Assembly: GCA_964007475.1 (NCBI GenBank)
Contig: OZ023273.1
Coordinates: 44,517,525 to 44,581,524 of the forward strand
Origin: Hybos culiciformis
Taxonomy: Eukaryota; Arthropoda; Insecta; Diptera; Hybotidae
Direction of reading: 5' to 3'
DNA length: 64,000 nt
The notes beneath the pieces were generated by a model. It had not been told where the DNA came from and searched no databases. It saw nothing but the letters and a program-made list of their open reading frames with translations. The stretch's first letter is position 1. Each line of letters starts with the position of its first letter. The position numbers and the translations under genes are program-made. Positions 61,732 through 64,000 of the stretch are shown here, in pieces.

Positions 61732-64000
61732 AAACAAAAAGATGTTCTTCTTTTTTTTAACTTTTATTTTTTAATTACTTAGCATTTTTGAAACATAAAA
61801 AAATATTTCGTCTAGTACTTCTTAAGTTTTTTTTCATTTCATGGATTTTCATAAATTTTATTTCCCATGATTCCACGTATGTATATACATAGAAACCTCC
61901 TTTTTTAAAACACTTTGCAGTAAATTTTTGTGAACTTAAAAAATGTCATATACTTAATATGAAGTAACTAAAATACAAACATTTTATAAACATTGTCGAA
62001 GTAATTTTTGTTTCATTGAAGACTAGAGAAAAAAAAATGAAACTATTTTGTAAAACATCCTAATTACATTTTACTAAAACGTGTTACACCTACAATTTGA
62101 AAAAATTTTTCTTCTCTTTTATTAGTGTTCATAAAATATCGCTTTTCATTAAAGCACTTTCCATTGTTTAATTTTTCAATTCTTCGTAATAATCTTAAAA
62201 ATCGTGAATCTATTGTTCTTACCTAAAAGAAAATTTGTAAAAATTTTCTCCTTTTATATTTTACTGAAATTATGATATAAATACCGTTTTCAAAATTTAA
62301 CTTTCAAAATTAATGAAAAATTTTGAACCCTAGATGCATGGAGATGACTTTTATAACATTAATAACTATTTCTGATTTGTATAACTATAAAGGTTAAGAT
62401 TTGGCTAGAAAAATTTTAGTATTTAAAATTTTCGCAGGCAAAACTTAAGTAGATACTATGTTTAACAGTTTAATTAGATCCTTGTAAATTGGAATTAATA
62501 TATAAGCATCAGAACTCAGAAGTATATAAAAGACTTAATTCAAATATATTTACCTAAAGTTCTCACTCAATTTCTCCTATTAGCTGCACTTTATTGAAAA
62601 ACTACAATATATTTTGGAATAAATTAAATTACAAACAAAAAAACACTAATTATGGAACTTAAGACAAGTTTTAACTGTTATCAACACTTGCACTAGATAT
62701 TAACTAATATAATTTTTTTTATAACTAGTAGTCAGCTTAAACTTCGCGCGCTTACCACCAAACTTCTTGTATAGAAAAAACTATCAAAATTTTAAATTTA
62801 TGGTTTTATTGAAAGAGAAATTAAAACAACAGCCTGAAACTTTTTTCTTCTGTGCCATATCATGACAACAAATTTTTTTTTTTCTTAATTTTTTTCAAAG
62901 ATAATAATATTTAAAGAGTGCGCTTTTCACTAATTATTATTTTTCTATCGTGACTTTAAATGGAAATTCTATCTGTTACCTTTTCTTTGAACTCTTTTAA
63001 AGGATTTCACAAAAAAAAAAGTAAAATCAATAAAACTATCTGAACATTATTGGACTTTTTTGTAAATTTTAAAGAGGCATCTATTATATTATATTGGTTT
63101 AATTTCTCGATTAGAAATTTTTTTTGCTTCGGAAATAATTCCCAAATAGTACCATGTAATTATCGATATAATATTACAAACAAGATTTCACAAATTCTAT
63201 AATAGAGAAACCTAATCGCGTCATGGTTTTAGCAGAACATTGGGTTTGAAGATATTTTCGCAATCGCATCAATTCAATTAGAAAAAACCTTTCGCGGTGC
63301 TGAAATAACTTTTTTCAGTCCAATTATTGAGATGATAATTTTATTTTGTATAAATCGTGTTTGTTCTATTAGCTTAAAAATTCATGACAATAGTTCAAAC
63401 ACATTTTCAACATCATTTGTATTGTTGAATTTTCTAGGAAAAAGCACAAAATGTTATGTTTTTTTTTTTAGCTTTTTATTTCCCATTATCTTTCTATAGT
63501 AAAAAATTTTCATTCATTCAAGTTGTCGGTCGTAGACAAAAGGCGCCCAAAATTATACTGATTTTGTTTTCATTTAAAAAATACATACAAGGTCATGAAG
63601 TTTATAGATTTTTATTCAATTTTATTTCATTGAAGGATCTATGGTGGAGCTTAAACACATATAAGTATGTTGTATTTGTATGTCCATATTACAGCACATC
63701 ACACTCACCGACCTTAAACAGAACTTAAACGCGTTGAGATTATTTGATTAATTCAGTGTTTATTCTTAAATTGTAAAAAAATTTGGGATATTTAGAATGT
63801 TAATTCTCAAATTTCGGCTATATCTTTTAAATATTAAAAATTTGGATTTTAGACATTTTTTTAACACAAAAAACCTTAAAATTAATATTTATTTATTTGA
63901 AAAATTTGGAAACTAAAAAAAGTTTGAGATGATTTCAGGCGATTAAAATGTTATATATGATGTATATTTTCAATGTTATATAATCTATAATATAATAAAT
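61732..64000. other. No gene seen
   Basis: AT-rich to the end of the window. The 90-codon open frame at 63456-63728 begins in a T-run and has no domain I recognise, although its second half (V-G-R-R-Q-K-A-P-K and onward) is less AT-driven than most. A small CGCGCGC-containing patch lies at 62740-62765. Confidence 0.4.

Noticed and set aside
63456..63728. 90-codon open frame starting in a T-run
   Set aside because: No family recognised and no supporting signals; the less AT-driven second half was noted but is not enough for a gene call.

Overview
This window reads as a gene-poor stretch of an arthropod nuclear genome, most likely an insect. It is extremely AT-rich (only roughly one base in five is G or C by eye), with long poly-A/poly-T runs, AT microsatellites and no open frame longer than about 115 codons. 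The organism call rests on the transposable-element spectrum: hAT elements (one with a BED-type zinc-finger frame), a 5'-truncated non-LTR retrotransposon with an insect-style reverse-transcriptase tail, a tRNA-derived SINE, a Helitron-like repeat and several terminal-inverted-repeat MITEs. I cannot name the species. No prokaryotic gene organisation, rRNA, intact canonical tRNA or CRISPR array was seen. The window is either intergenic or inside one or more very long introns.

Layout. 1-0.26 kb is an array of a short GCCGC-containing core in both orientations, followed by a GC-rich block and a 5'-truncated copy (381-824) of a TIR element whose fuller copy is at 17.40-18.11 kb. At 1.50-2.01 kb there is a MITE-like unit carrying a 218-bp internal tandem duplication. 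From 2.0 to 17.4 kb the DNA is nearly featureless apart from small hairpins, an 18-bp palindrome and a short coding-like island at 8.56 kb. 18.1-28 kb holds a decayed coding remnant (23.19-23.49 kb), a tRNA-derived SINE (23.98-24.12 kb), a putative minus-strand first exon ending at a perfect donor consensus (24.83 kb), a CACTG-ended MITE (27.24-27.42 kb) and two weak candidate exons. A second CACTG-ended element (29.45-30.17 kb) has been split by a second GCCGC-core array (29.71-30.06 kb).

31.41-32.02 kb is a non-autonomous hAT element with a perfect 8-bp target duplication. 36.80-36.89 kb is a long, nearly perfect hairpin. 40.98-41.60 kb is a Helitron-like repeat with two internal 236-bp units. 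46.37 kb carries a possible hAT terminus. 49.90-50.08 kb is a three-copy 61-bp tandem repeat, and 51.70-52.62 kb is a foldback-like TIR element that carries two inverted tRNA-like (B-box) segments. 53.22-54.02 kb is a second hAT element with a perfect 8-bp duplication and an intact 64-residue zinc-finger frame, followed by a 264-bp TIR element at 54.85-55.12 kb. 59.93-60.30 kb is the 3' end of a LINE, and 61.44-61.70 kb is an array of a different short AT-rich core.

The only protein-coding material I can support is transposon-derived: the zinc-finger frame and the retrotransposon tail. The most unusual observation is that two loci about 29 kb apart are built from the same 13-bp degenerate core (GAAATA-R-N-R-CCGC) repeated in alternating orientation. 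One of them has defined insertion borders because it interrupts another repeat. A third array, at 61.4 kb, has the same architecture with a different core.
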